Source of the DNA: Absidia repens
Taxonomy: Eukaryota; Mucoromycota; Mucoromycetes; Mucorales; Cunninghamellaceae
NCBI GenBank assembly: GCA_002105175.1
Contig: MCGE01000046.1
Location: 1-64,000 of the forward strand
Length of the DNA: 64,000 bases
Direction of reading: 5' to 3'
The stretch's first letter is position 1. Each line of letters starts with the position of its first letter. Under the pieces are notes generated by a model. That model saw nothing but the letters and a program-made list of their open reading frames with translations. It did no database searches and had not been told where the DNA came from. Of the stretch, positions 1 to 11,245 are shown one piece after another. The position numbers were made by a program, and so were the translations under genes.

Positions 1-16
1 AGGAAAATACTATTGA

Positions 17-1788
17 CTAAAAGAAGGAAAACAAGCAGCAACAAGAGGAATCTTTTTTGTGGAGTGACTCGGCAATTTGAGAGGAATCATGCATAGCATT
101 GTTGTTGATACGCTGGTATGACTGAGGTTGATGGATCGCGCGGTAGTGATACTTATCATTTGGTAATCGTTTAGTTGTGTGTCGCCATGTTGTTGGTTGT
201 ATGTGATCCTTGTCCCCAGTAACACCGCCACTTCCCGTAGCATTCACAGGATGATTCATTGCTCCCATGACGCCATGACGTCTATGCGGTAAATGCTAAA
301 CATACAGAAAAGAAGAAGAAATGTAAGACATACGGTCATTTTTGTGTATGGAGGGATTCAACCCTCACCCCATTCTACTTACTTCCCAGCCTTTGCCTTC
401 GTTCAATAAATTCCAATCGTATACACCATCATCCACTTCCCCCAAGTTTTCCAATACTTTGTTGAAGAGGCCGCGTAAAAAGTCATAATCAGGAGTTTCT
501 TCGAATCCAAGTCGTCGGGCATACTGGAGATAGGTGCCAAATTCTTCAGGGTAACCTTCACATAAAGTTTTGACTACTGTCGACTGTTTTTTTTCACCAA
601 TACGTTCATATTTCTGTTTGTTTGTCGCCGCCTTGAGTCCTTGCCATGGCAAAGAGCCTCGTAAAAAGTACATAAATACGTGACCGAGTGCTTCCAAATC
701 ATCCCGTCGTGATTGCTCTAAGAATACAAATATTTGTCAGAAAAAAAAGCACTGGTCATCACTTTGATATGTTTACATACCTCGACCCAAATGAGTATTG
801 ACGCTCATGTACCTAGCTGTTCCTGAGAGAGACTTCCGTTCACGGTATGGAATATGTTGTTTTGTTTTCGGATCCCGGTATTGTTTGGCCATTCCAAAAT
901 CAATCATGAAGACAGTATTGGCTTGTTTCGTGTTAGGCCGACCGATCAAAAAGTTATCGGGTTTGATATCCCTATATATATACAAGAATAACTATAGAGT
1001 TAGATATATATACATATATATATACAACGGCCACCATAAATCTTTTATCTTTTCTTACCTATAAATCATGTTCCGTTCATGTACACTTTCGACTCGAGAC
1101 ACCTACAAATATAAAAATTGATAAGATAAGCTGACCTTGTAACCTTTACCCCATACAAAGGAAATATTGAGATTTGATAAAACCTTACCATATGTTTGGC
1201 CAACATGGCAACGGTTTTGATACTAAAGTTTCTGGAACACATATCAAACAAGTCTTCCAAAGATGGTCCCAACATATCCAATACCAGAATATTGTGTAAA
1301 CCTTCTTGACCAAAATAGTGAGCGCTAGGTATTCCCTGTAACCCCGCCAGAATCTTGTACGTTCGGTATTCATCACGTAATTGGGGTGCATCGGATTTTC
1401 GTGGTTCAAACTTTATGGCGACTTGATTGTTATTGAGTAGATTGATACCTAAATGAGGGGTGATTGAGAAATAAAAAAGAAAGTAAAAGGTTGTCAAAAA
1501 TAAAAAGGGGGACAACGTATAAAGATATAATATAGTAAGAAGATAACAATAATAAAAGGACAATGTCAGTTTTGTTATTTTCACACGCACCACACCATAA
1601 TAGTATTCCAATGTTTCGATTTTTTGTGTTTGTTTCGATTCTATACGCGCTAAAGTATCCTTACCTTCGTATATAATTCCAAAGCTACCTTCGCCTATTT
1701 TCCTTCCAATCTTGAAATGAACACCAATAACGTTGGAGGTCGATATAGCGACGGAAGAGTGACGACCTGACCTTCTATGAGTTGCCAT
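17..1788 (-). CDS. Casein kinase 1, Yck1/2-like Ser/Thr kinase
   Basis: Six exons: 1788-1665, 1448-1189, 1102-1059, 971-781, 717-383, 295-17, joined by GT-AG introns, giving 410 aa in one frame. The kinase domain shows GEGSFG (about residues 32-37), the ATP-binding lysine in VAIKFEP (about K54), the catalytic loop [10 protein letters not shown] (D about 144), [11 protein letters not shown] and the CK1-specific [19 protein letters not shown], so all catalytic residues are present. The last exon is a short polar tail that ends in three cysteines and hydrophobic residues (CCCLFSFF). In the family, Yck1/Yck2-type CK1 proteins are held at the plasma membrane by palmitoylated C-terminal cysteines; membrane attachment here is inferred from that. 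The start is the first ATG before the conserved core. Identification as CK1 is secure; the exact paralogue is inferred. Confidence 0.95.
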
Positions 1789-2221
1789 GAGTCAAAGTGA
1801 TGGAGGAAGGGGTATAAATATAAGATATAGAAATAGATATAGAAATAGATAGGTGTAAGATTACTAAAGTGTATCTAAATCAGAGTAAATAAAAACAAGT
1901 AAAATGAATAATGGATATGAGGGGAAAAGTGGATGAAACTGAATGGGAGAGAAAAAAGAGGAAGAGGAAAATAAATTCAGAGAGAGCGAAAAAAAAGGGA
2001 AGCCGTTTATTTGAACGCCGACTGTGTAATGCAGCCAAAAAGTGACCTGAGAATGTTCAATGGTGCACACAAACCACAAAACATCAAAAAAAAAAAAGTA
2101 ACACCCAGGATCATTTAATTGACGTTTAATATGTAGATGAGAGACAACGAAAATATTATAATTTACAATTCATTCAGTTCTTTTCTTTTTTTTTTTTTTT
2201 TTTTTAATCTACTACTATAGC
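1789..2221. other. Intergenic, CK1 upstream region
   Basis: This stretch separates the CK1 start from the protease stop, both on the minus strand. It holds AT-rich sequence with a T run near 2190-2204. No reading frame here looks coding. Confidence 0.6.
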
Positions 2222-3544
2222 TTATTGATCATCAGTCTGTCCATCTTTTAAGGTTGTAAATCCAATTCTTTTCTGATCAACATCAAAAATCGTATATACA
2301 TTGGATAAAAAGACACCACCTACAATCCATGGATTTCCTGGTTCTACGTTGGCGACAATACCACCATAACATTCATCAGAACCTTCACTGACACGACCTG
2401 GACTAAAAGTGGAAGGGTCAATTGTAAATTTTGTACGAGCAATAGTAAAAACCAACGTAGGGATATTGGCACAAGGAAGCGTCCAATGTAGGCGATTGGC
2501 GTCTTTTTTCGCCCCTTTGATACGAGAGTAAAATTTTTTGACAAAAACTGCATCGGCATTAATCAATGTCGATCCTATAATTATTATAAAAGAAAAAAAT
2601 ATACACATACTTAATTAAGAAAAAAAAATACGGCGTTTGAATATCCTTTTTTTATACGTACCAGTGTCAACAATAAAGCTGCGTTTAGATGCAATGACTT
2701 TTTTTCCTACGGTGACTTGATCTAATTTGACTTGCCAAAATTTTGGATCTGTGACGGATGCATAAGCGATTTCACCAGCCATGTGAATTTCATTGTAGCC
2801 GCCGAGGGTCAATTCGCCCTGTTCATCATCAGCTTCAGCAAGGCTAAGTCGGACTCCGAATACTCTTTTCTTGATTTGCCCCTGATTAAATAAAGTGTCA
2901 AGCAAAGGGGGCGCCTTTATGTGAGAAAGACTTTCGAATCCTAAGCCCAAAAGCCCATCAGGAGAAAAATTCTTTTTCTTCAATCCTTCTGAATAGACTT
3001 TCCCTACACCAAAGCTTTGGTTTTTCGCCACCAGACCACCTAGACTGACACTGTCCGTATAAATAGTTCCTTCTACTGATGATTTATCTGCGAAGCTTAA
3101 AGTAAAATTGCCTTCTGTGTTGTTACTTGTTGGGGAAAGTTTTGGATCGTAGCGAGTATGTCCGTCACAGGTCGATCCACACTTGCTGCCAGGGATAAAG
3201 AGATCCGATGATCCAGTATCGACGTCCACTGTGAATTCTTGTTTGCCTTCGTCGGTGCCAATTACAATTGTCGTATACCACAAAACATTATTGTCAGACT
3301 CAAGAATCGCTGAACTTGGTCCGGAGTCATTGGATGGTAATGGTTGTACTTCAGTATCGTCTTCGTTGGCTTCATTTTTGTCACCAGATATCAATTTTGA
3401 AGCCCCGCTGACATGACTCGAAGTGGATGGAATAGATGATCCCCGGTATGATTTCAAAGCTAACACATGAACACCATCATTTACTGCTAAAACTGTTTGA
3501 CAGAAATAAAAAATACACCAGATAAATATTGAGCACAAATACAT
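2222..3544 (-). CDS. Secreted pepsin-type aspartic protease (A1 family)
   Basis: Two exons, 3544-2662 and 2574-2222, give 411 aa. Both catalytic motifs are present: VDTGSSDLF (Asp about 109) and IVDTGSTL (Asp about 293). The intron falls inside the second motif and restores it exactly when removed. The flap region and the C-terminal PWIVGGVFLSNVYTIFD motif fit A1 proteases such as mucorpepsin/yapsin relatives. The first 20 residues are hydrophobic and end in TVLA, which could be a signal peptide. They lack the usual basic start, so the N-terminus is less certain than the core. A short acidic/Ser-rich propeptide follows. No GPI signal is visible at the C-terminus (DGQTDDQ), so the product is probably secreted or vacuolar. 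Confidence 0.9.
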
Positions 3545-4360
3545 CGAAAATTATAAAAATGAATATAAAGAAAAGGGAGTATACACTAAAAAAAAAAAAA
3601 AAGCAAAACAAAAAATAGTGACCTTTAATATACCTAACCTCCTCTTTTTTTTTTTTTTTAACCTTATGAAGGCCATCACTCTACTTTTTTTTATCTGACA
3701 TGCATCTCCCTCCTTTCCCAAGTAAACTACCGCCATTTTTTTTTTTTTTTGCTTCTCCTATTTTTCATCCAGTGTACAGGTTGCACATATGTAAATATAT
3801 CCTTGTCTGTAAAAACTAATATTTTCCCCTATTCCCCTAAAATTGCTACAAGAAGGTTATTACAGTACAAGCATTAATCACATAAAATTACCGTTGTGGC
3901 ATAATATATGACATTGACCATTTTATGAACACTATATTATCTCACCCAATTGCTCACCATCTCTGCCAGCTATCCAGCTGTATATCATATCAATATACAA
4001 GCCTGCCCACATTATCATCATAAAAAAAAAAAAGCCCGAAATCAGGTACACGCATTTATTTTTGATCGGCTAGGGGATACTATAGTTCAGTCTACCCTCA
4101 GTAGGTACGCCAACCTCGTTCTGCATATTGTTACTTATTTATAATACTCCATCCCAATAAAAAATATAAATACCAATCAGCACACTGTCATCAAATATCA
4201 CCCCCTCCCCTTAACCTTCAACATGTAAAATTGTAATAATAGACGCTATTTTATTGCCACAATCATTATCCACATATCGTGTCGTCACCAATAGAAGTAC
4301 AAAGTGCTATACTAAAATAAAGATACACATAGACTAGAAAAAAAAAACTATTCCTATCGA
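3545..4360. other. Intergenic, protease upstream / DUG1 downstream
   Basis: Low-complexity A and T runs lie at about 3589-3602, 3646-3659 and 3737-3750. Small open frames are shadowy and lack splice support. I see no gene here. Confidence 0.55.
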
Positions 4361-6400
4361 CTATTGTGCATTCGCTACTTGGTAAAGATAGGCGCCCAAT
4401 AGCTTGGTTCCGTTGATATAATTGGAGATGTTGAGTTTTTCATTAATAGAATGAGCTCCCTATTGAAGAAACGAAGATTTCAATTAGGTTTGTATAGCTT
4501 TTATTGGCTTTTTTTTCTTTTTTTTTTGTCCTCACTTACATCATCACTGCGACCCATGGGTAGAAGAAGTACGTTTTTGTTCAAGGCTTCTTGGAAGGTC
4601 AAAGTAATAGGGATAGAGCATCCTTCGCGAGTTAAATCAGGTTGGACACCAAATACGTCTTCGACTGCCTTTGCCGCTGCCACTACAAGAATAAAATAAT
4701 ATAAGCATGGGTATATATATATATCGTTAGTCAAAACAATCCATGATTCCCTTCCATTTTCCTCCTTATTCCTCCCCTACTCCTTTTTTTTTTTTTTTTT
4801 TTTTTTGCACTCACCGTAATTCCAATGATCAGGACTTGCCAGCCAGTGATCACCTCCATGAGTTAACTCTACAGTACAGGTGTTCTTGCTGTTGAGTTTT
4901 TTGAATTCAGAAGTAACATAGTCCTTGACCAGTCGAGTGATTTCATCGTTGTCCATATCAGGCACGGTACGGATCGAGAATTTACCCTTGACCTTGGCGG
5001 GGATCACAGTCTTGTCACCCGGGTTGTAAAATGCGCCTTCAACACCATGTAAAGACAATGAAGGGAAACGCCAACGATGTTGTAAAGTAGCCTCCACATT
5101 CGAATGAAGGTTAATGGTGTTGCCGACAGAGTTCGTCAAATCCTGAAGGTCAAAAGAGAGGTTTTCATAGGTTTTGCGTTCCTTGTCTACATATTAAAAA
5201 AAAAAAAAAGAGGTAAGATTCCGTTAGTCGTCTTTTCTCCTCGTCCTCGCTTTCTCCCTTCATCTATCCTTTCATTTCAGTGTTGATTGAGTTCTTACCA
5301 GTGACAGGGGCAACATTGTCATAAATACCAGGGATCAAGATTTTGCCATTGGGTTCAACAAGTTTGCTCAACAGGTGAGCCAGATCAATCATAGGTTCAT
5401 GGACAGTACCACCAAACACCCCACTATGCAAATCAGCAGCAGGTCCAGAAACGGTAATGTGATAGTAAACGCAGCCCCGTAATCCATAAGTCAAGCATGG
5501 TTTTTCAGTCCCCAACCAATAATTATCCGAGATACAAACAGCAGACACATCTTTGAAGTAGCCTTGAGCTTCATCGTGAATGATCTTTTCTAAACCTTCA
5601 GAGCCAGATTCCTCCATACCTTCCAAGCAAAACTTGATGTTCACGGGGAGTTCAATATTCAGTTGCTTATGAGCTTCCACCACATTGATCCACCCCAAGA
5701 TAGGACCCTTGTCATCTAGTAGTAGTAATATATCAACAAGTTAGCCTCATCGTCGTCAATCCAACAATTTTATTATTGCGTTTGGTTTGGGTTTCTTTAC
5801 CAGTACTTCCACGTCCAATCAATTTGTCGTTAGCTTCGTCGAGCACCAAGGTAAAGGGATCAGTGTTCCAGCCATCTTCTTTCAAAGCCTATAATAATAA
5901 AAAGAAACACGGGGAACGGGGGGGGGAAGCGGGTAGATCAGCTATCAATTCTGTCACGGCATTGACCTAATATCTAGTCCACATTACTTACAGGTTGGAC
6001 ATCGTAATGGCCATACACAAGGACCGTCTTCTTTTTAGGATCGGTGCCGACCGTAGCCAGTATCACAGGAGGAAGTTGAAGAATACGACCAGTGCCATTC
6101 CAGTCCTGGACACCAGGATCGCGAATTTCCACCGAGGCACCAAGTTCCTTTAATTGTTGTTGTAAGTATTCACCCATACGAACGACGTCTTGTCGGTGAG
6201 AAGGATCACCACTGACGCTATAAAATGAAGTTTGGAAAAAGAAGTCAGCCCTGTTCTCTATATATAAATATACATTATATATTATGGACTTATATGACTT
6301 ACCTTGGTATGGCAACAGCATCCGTTAGTCGTTCAATATACCCTTGCTTGTTTTGTTCCACTTGCGAGAAGAATTGAGTCAATTGAGGAGATAAAACCAT
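4361..6400 (-). CDS. DUG1: Cys-Gly metallodipeptidase DUG1 (M20 family)
   Basis: Seven exons: 6400-6303, 6217-5992, 5888-5801, 5715-5299, 5186-4815, 4682-4540, 4459-4361, joining to 480 aa, the normal length for the family. The zinc-peptidase signatures are intact: [10 protein letters not shown] (first metal His/Asp), GRGSTDDKGP (bridging Asp), and [13 protein letters not shown] (the Glu pair acting as base and ligand). The dimerisation domain and the late His ([10 protein letters not shown]) are also present. In the glutathione degradation pathway this cytosolic enzyme hydrolyses Cys-Gly and other dipeptides using Zn/Mn. The first exon is short, and the start was chosen because [11 protein letters not shown] resembles family N-termini and precedes a clean donor. 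Confidence 0.96.
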
Positions 6401-6698
6401 GTTTGTGAGAATTAAAGGAGAAAGGGGAAAAAATATCCCACGGCCTGGTTGTACGGTAGAAATAACAAAAAAGGTCGCGGAGATTGTATATTATTGAGAG
6501 GAAACATATTGAACACAGTGTATATAAATTTTTTCAATAAAAGGTCATTTTTATTCATGAAGTAAATAGTAATAACAATAAAAAAGAGGGGGAAGAAATA
6601 TGTGAGTGTGTGAATAAGTAGGATAAAGGATTTTCGTAAGGGGAGGGAGGGGGGAATCATAAAGTGGAAGGAACCACATATTCTTGAGCCTACATTCC

Positions 6699-7399
6699 CT
6701 AAGCCTGTGAAAAAAAAAAAAAAAAAAAAATCAAGTGAGGTTGTAGTCAGTATTCGTAATAAACCCGCGTGGTGCAAAAAAAAAAAAAAGAAAACATAAA
6801 TAATTCAATTCAATGGCGTGATTGGATGAGCCTCCATAACACCTTCCTTCACTCTCCTAATCTTCCCAAAATCTTACCATCTTGGCCTTTTCTGCTTCAT
6901 AACGGGCCTTGTCCTTTTCAGCTTTTTCGACGTAGGGCTAAAATAAATAAACACACACAAACATGACACACACAACAAACATATGGTCAGAAAAAACATT
7001 ACCCCCTATTTTTTTTAATCATTGTTTGATACTTCTTACCTTCTTGTCCGCATCACTCATTTCACTCCACTTTTTGCCCAAAAGTTTACCAATTTGTCCT
7101 AGAGATAAAAAGAAAAAAATCAAGTGAGTGACGCGTAATATTGCACATACCATCATCCATGATATATTTATATCATGGTTATTTATAATAAACAAGTCGT
7201 GTTTTTCATCGTATCTCCTCCTCTTCCTTGGTTTGTGATATGACTTACCAAAGGTGGCATCAGGATTGTCAGTCTTGACTTGGGTTCGGTTGGCTTGAGA
7301 GAAAAACATGTAGGCAGAGAGACCACGTTTGGGAGTATTGGCATCCTTCTTGCTACGCTTAGCGGATACCTTGACGTCTTTCTTCGTATCTTTAGCCAT
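6699..7399 (-). CDS. NHP6: HMG-box chromatin protein NHP6-like
   Basis: Four exons: 7399-7249, 7098-7040, 6937-6878 and a six-base last exon 6704-6699 (Ala-stop), giving 91 aa. The basic N-terminus ([18 protein letters not shown]) leads into one HMG box: [13 protein letters not shown], then [33 protein letters not shown]6 proteins are single-box, sequence-independent DNA-bending proteins that help FACT and remodel nucleosomes; nuclear location is assumed. The last intron (6877-6705) carries a long T tract just before CACAG. If it is retained, the protein gains a short different tail, so the C-terminal one or two residues are the only uncertain part. Confidence 0.93.
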
Positions 7400-8196
7400 T
7401 TCTATTCATATAATATATCAAGGCGATGAGGAAGAAAAGCGATGAGATAAGTTAGTAACAAATTTAAACGGAATTCAGTTATCACGCAACAAACCACCAT
7501 GTATGTCTTACCGGTTGGTTGTATGTAATATATAAAAGAAAATAGAGTGGAGAGAGAAAAAAGGAAAAGAAAAAAAAAAAAAAGAGAAAGTTTCCAAGCT
7601 TGTTTGAAGAGAGAGAAAGAGAGAAAGATTGGGATTTTTCAAACCCAGTCGCTTGGGAAAAAAATTGAGGGATAAAAAATTAAGGTGCGTGCTTTAGGAA
7701 GCGCGCCTGCCACTCCCGAGTATGTCTGTCAGCCAATCATGTGTATGTATGCATCACATTGTCCCTCTATTCAATTTAGAGGCAAAGCAGCACAAAACTA
7801 CCTATTCCAGTGTTTTACCCCTCATCAGCATTCTTTTAGGTCAACATTTTTATGTCTCTTTTTTTTTCGTTTTCGGAGGTGTTTCAGACCGGCGCGTCGA
7901 GCTCTAAGTCTGATCATTCCACAAAAACCACCACAAGAGGATTTAAAAAAAAAATTGACATCAAAAAATTGAAAACACGTACAATACACAGGTAAATCAG
8001 CAAGAAAATAAATTTTATTCGCAGTATGTGTATATAAAATAAGGCCAATTCGTTCACCCACTGATATTCACCTTTCATTATTTTTCAATAATAACTGACA
8101 GCTAATATCATATAAAAAGAGTTTCTTTATTCTTTATTGTCCTCAAATAATCACAATACTATAAGCTAAACTATCATATACAAAGCACTAATCCAT
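7400..8196. other. Intergenic: NHP6 promoter side and iPGM 3' side
   Basis: Next to NHP6 there is a purine-rich tract (about 7555-7625). A CCAAT sequence lies at 7732-7736 on the plus strand, about 330 bases upstream of the NHP6 start. Open frames here are short and not conserved-looking. No gene is supported. Confidence 0.5.
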
Positions 8197-9876
8197 CTAG
8201 TTTTCTTTCAATAAACTATGACCGGTCATTTCCTTTGGTACGTCGAGACCCATAACACGCAGGATAGTAGGAGCCACATCACAGAGAGCTGCATTGTCGT
8301 TTTTGATGAGCTTGTACCCCTTTTCAGAGGCCATCACAAATGGTACTGGGTTGCAAGTATGAGCAGTGAAGGGGTGCTTTCCATCATCCGATAACATCTT
8401 TTCCGCATTACCATGATCAGCCGTCACAAACAAGATATAGCCATTCTTCTTGCAAGCTTCATAGATGGTACCAATAGCAGAGTCTGTAGCATGGATGGCC
8501 TTGACAGCTGCATCATAAACACCAGTATGACCAACCATATCAGGAGGAGCAAAGTTGCACATAACAAACGGGAATTTGCCAGAATCGATTTCCTTAGCAA
8601 CACGGTCAGCCACGGGTTGAGCACTCATTTCAGGCTGCAGATCATAGGTAGCCACCTTAGGAGAAGGAATCATTTCACGTTCTTCTTTGTTGAATTGCGC
8701 CTCGGAGCCACCATTGAAGAAGAATGTGACGTGTGCATACTTTTCCGTTTCAGCCACATGCATTTGAGGAATATCATTCTTGCCGAGCCATTCTGCCAAC
8801 ACATTGTCCATTTCTTGTGCTTCAAAGGCCACCTTGAAGGGGAAATCGGATTTGTACTGCGTCATGGTGTAAATTTCAATGTTCTTGGGTACATTGCCTT
8901 TGCAAGGACAGGGTGGAATACCAAGGGCTTGAGTGATTTCACGCATACGGTCCGACCGGTAGTTGAAGCAGAAAAGTGTATCGCCTTCTTTGATGGTACC
9001 GTCCGAGTCCAGCACAATAGGTTTCAAGAATTCATCCGTTTCACCATTGTCGTATCGTTTTTCCACGGCCTTGATCGCGTCGTCTTCCTTGTCACCTTCG
9101 CCGTAGAGGAGGGCGTCAAAGGCATATTGGATACGTTCCCACCGTTTGTCACGATCCATAGCATAGTAACGACCAATAATAGTAGCAATTTTTCCATACT
9201 TCAGTTCCTTGATTTCATCTTGCAGCTGAGTCAGGTACTTGATGATTGATTTGGGAGCAGTGTCACGACCATCACCGAAACAGTGGATGTAAGCTTCCGG
9301 GACATTCGCATCCTTTGCGGCTTTGAGAAGTTCAATAAGATGATTGATGTGAGAGTGTACACCGCCGTCGGAAAGGAGACCCAAAAAGTGAATACGGCCA
9401 TTGCCTGCCTTTGCGCGTTCAAACGCAGCCTTAATATTTGTCACCGATCCAAATTGATGATCGTCCATTGCCAAATCAATACGAACAATATCCTATCGTC
9501 ATCATTAGCACCAATAAACGTTAAAAAGAAAAATACATATGAGATTTTAGTTAATGGAGGTACTCTCCCGCCCACCACGCTCTATTTTTTTATTTTTATT
9601 TACCTGGTACACCACACGTCCAGCGCCGATATTCAAGTGACCCACTTCAGAGTTACCCATCAAGCCAGTAGGAAGACCAACACTGCGACCATGAGCATGA
9701 ATGGATTCAAACGCCTGCTCCTTTTCTAACTTGTCCATGACTGGTGTGTCAGCATTCCGAATCGCATCACCTTCGGCATCTTTTTTATCAGCAATCCCCC
9801 AACCATCTAGACAAATGAGACACACCTTCTCTTTGGGAGTTTGTTTTTCTTTGGGTTCTTGTCCACCACCAGGCAT
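8197..9876 (-). CDS. Cofactor-independent phosphoglycerate mutase (iPGM)
   Basis: Two exons, 9876-9604 and 9492-8197, give 522 aa, a standard iPGM length. The enzyme interconverts 3- and 2-phosphoglycerate in glycolysis and gluconeogenesis. Key features are the metal-binding Asp in CLDGWG (about D24), the phosphorylated serine in [14 protein letters not shown] (about S76), the phosphotransferase insert with DGRDTAP and [11 protein letters not shown], and the C-terminal metal site [12 protein letters not shown]. An upstream in-frame ATG at 9900 would add [16 protein letters not shown] at 9876 is the more natural start. Budding yeast instead uses a cofactor-dependent enzyme, so possession of iPGM agrees with a filamentous or early-diverging fungus. 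The long antisense open frame over this exon is a shadow. Confidence 0.96.
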
Positions 9877-10141
9877 GATTTTAATAGAAATAATATACAA
9901 ATAAGAATGAGAATGAATAAACCGAGAAGAAGAAGAAAAAAAAAAAAGAAAGAGAAGAAAAAAAAATCACGTTTTGGGAAGGGTTTGTCGGGATATGAAA
10001 TCAACTATATGGACCCTACTTGTCTCAGCTTGAAAAAAATATCGAAAGGCATGAATCAGGTTATCATTACTCATATATCAGAAACATATCACGCAGAATC
10101 GGGTGATACTTTTGTCTGTTTTAGTAGTCCCTTTTTCTCTG

Positions 10142-10146
10142 ATTGG
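10142..10146 (-). promoter_or_regulatory. CCAAT box upstream of iPGM
   Basis: The minus strand reads CATCCAATCAGAG about 265 bases upstream of the iPGM start. The same CCAATCAG core lies about 220 bases upstream of the TLC-domain gene. CCAAT boxes bind the HAP/NF-Y complex. Use of this one is inferred from position only. Confidence 0.4.
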
Positions 10147-10432
10147 ATGCCTACAAAACGGTTCCTTTTCTCTTCCCTTCAAAATATCAGTGTAGTTTAG
10201 GCAGTGTTTTATTCTTTCTACCATGTTCACCAAAGACAAATCAAGATATTCATCAAATGGGCGTATTCCCACTAGAGAGTTTTTGATTCGAATTCAATAT
10301 AAGACATGATTAAACAATTCATTTTGAATAAAAATAAACATAGTGTGGTAAATGTCGGCATGGTTGAGATTTTCTTTCGTAACATATCAATATCGTTGAT
10401 GATAGCAAAACTAAAAAAGATATGGTGGCAAT

Positions 10433-10941
10433 CTATTGGTCCCCATTGCGTTCATGATTGGTAACAATAAGAATGAACTCCGAGTTCGCCTTGATGCCCT
10501 TGTCATGTGAAGTTTTAGATACTAATGCTGTGTTAAACATTTTTAGATCATTCTTTACTCTATACTATAAAGTATAGAAGAAGGATTGTGGGGTAAAGAT
10601 TGATTGAGGCTTTTGTTGGGAAGATTATCAAGGAATGCTCATCAATAATAAATATTCTAACTTGAATCATTGCTCAGTACTGTATTTGTGTAACCTCATT
10701 CACAATAGGTAACAAAGATAATGGTCAAATGAGGTCTTACGGTGTGAAAAAAAGGATATCTTGAGCGATAAAGTCCCAATTTACCCAATAAAAACCTTAC
10801 GTACTTTGAACTATTTTGGATTTTATTTTTAAATATGGTAAGAGTAGGTAGGCTGTCTGTCACAGAAGATATATGTACTGTACCCTGACCTCTTTGTGGT
10901 TGTTGGGAAACATTTAATATTTTTTCATTTCTATTTGACAT
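10433..10941 (-). CDS. Small spliced gene of unknown function
   Basis: Not recognised. Three exons, 10941-10704, 10637-10566 and 10527-10433, join in one frame to 134 aa from MSNRNEKILN to NHERNGDQ-stop. Support comes from matching phases at both junctions, and from exons 2 and 3 being open only in the joined frame. The introns are 66 and 38 bases; 38 is very short. There are no membrane segments or known motifs; the protein is polar with a basic middle (about residues 50-70). An alternative removes a further 55 bases or so after NSSKY, where GTAAGG offers a good donor. It lies between iPGM and a transcription factor and shares no obvious role with either. Confidence 0.4.
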
Positions 10942-11186
10942 TTTCTATCACCATTGTGAGCGAGCCCAACAGTTTAGTCATGATAGCCGAAAGCACTTAG
11001 CTACCCTTATCAAATTGTAATATGCTGGAGAAGATCATTGTGCCCCTCAATGTTTTACTCTTTCCCGAGATTGAATTGCCGATCGAGACCGTGTGACAAT
11101 AATTGGTAACACCCCCTTGGGTATTTTAAAATGAAAGTCAAAAAATTCCATTTTTTCTTCGTTTTAGCCTTTTTCCCTTTTTTCCC

Positions 11187-11226
<40 letters not shown>

Positions 11227-11245
11227 AATAATTGTCAATTCCACC
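10942..11245. other. Intergenic with 29-base T run
   Basis: This is the upstream region of the transcription-factor gene. A run of 29 T lies at 11190-11218, followed by a short A-rich leader and CCACC just before the ATG. A zinc-cluster exon was looked for here and not found. Confidence 0.5.

Noticed and set aside
8413..9249. 278-codon open frame antisense to iPGM
   Set aside because: It is a shadow of a well-supported conserved exon with biased codon use; it has no family features of its own.
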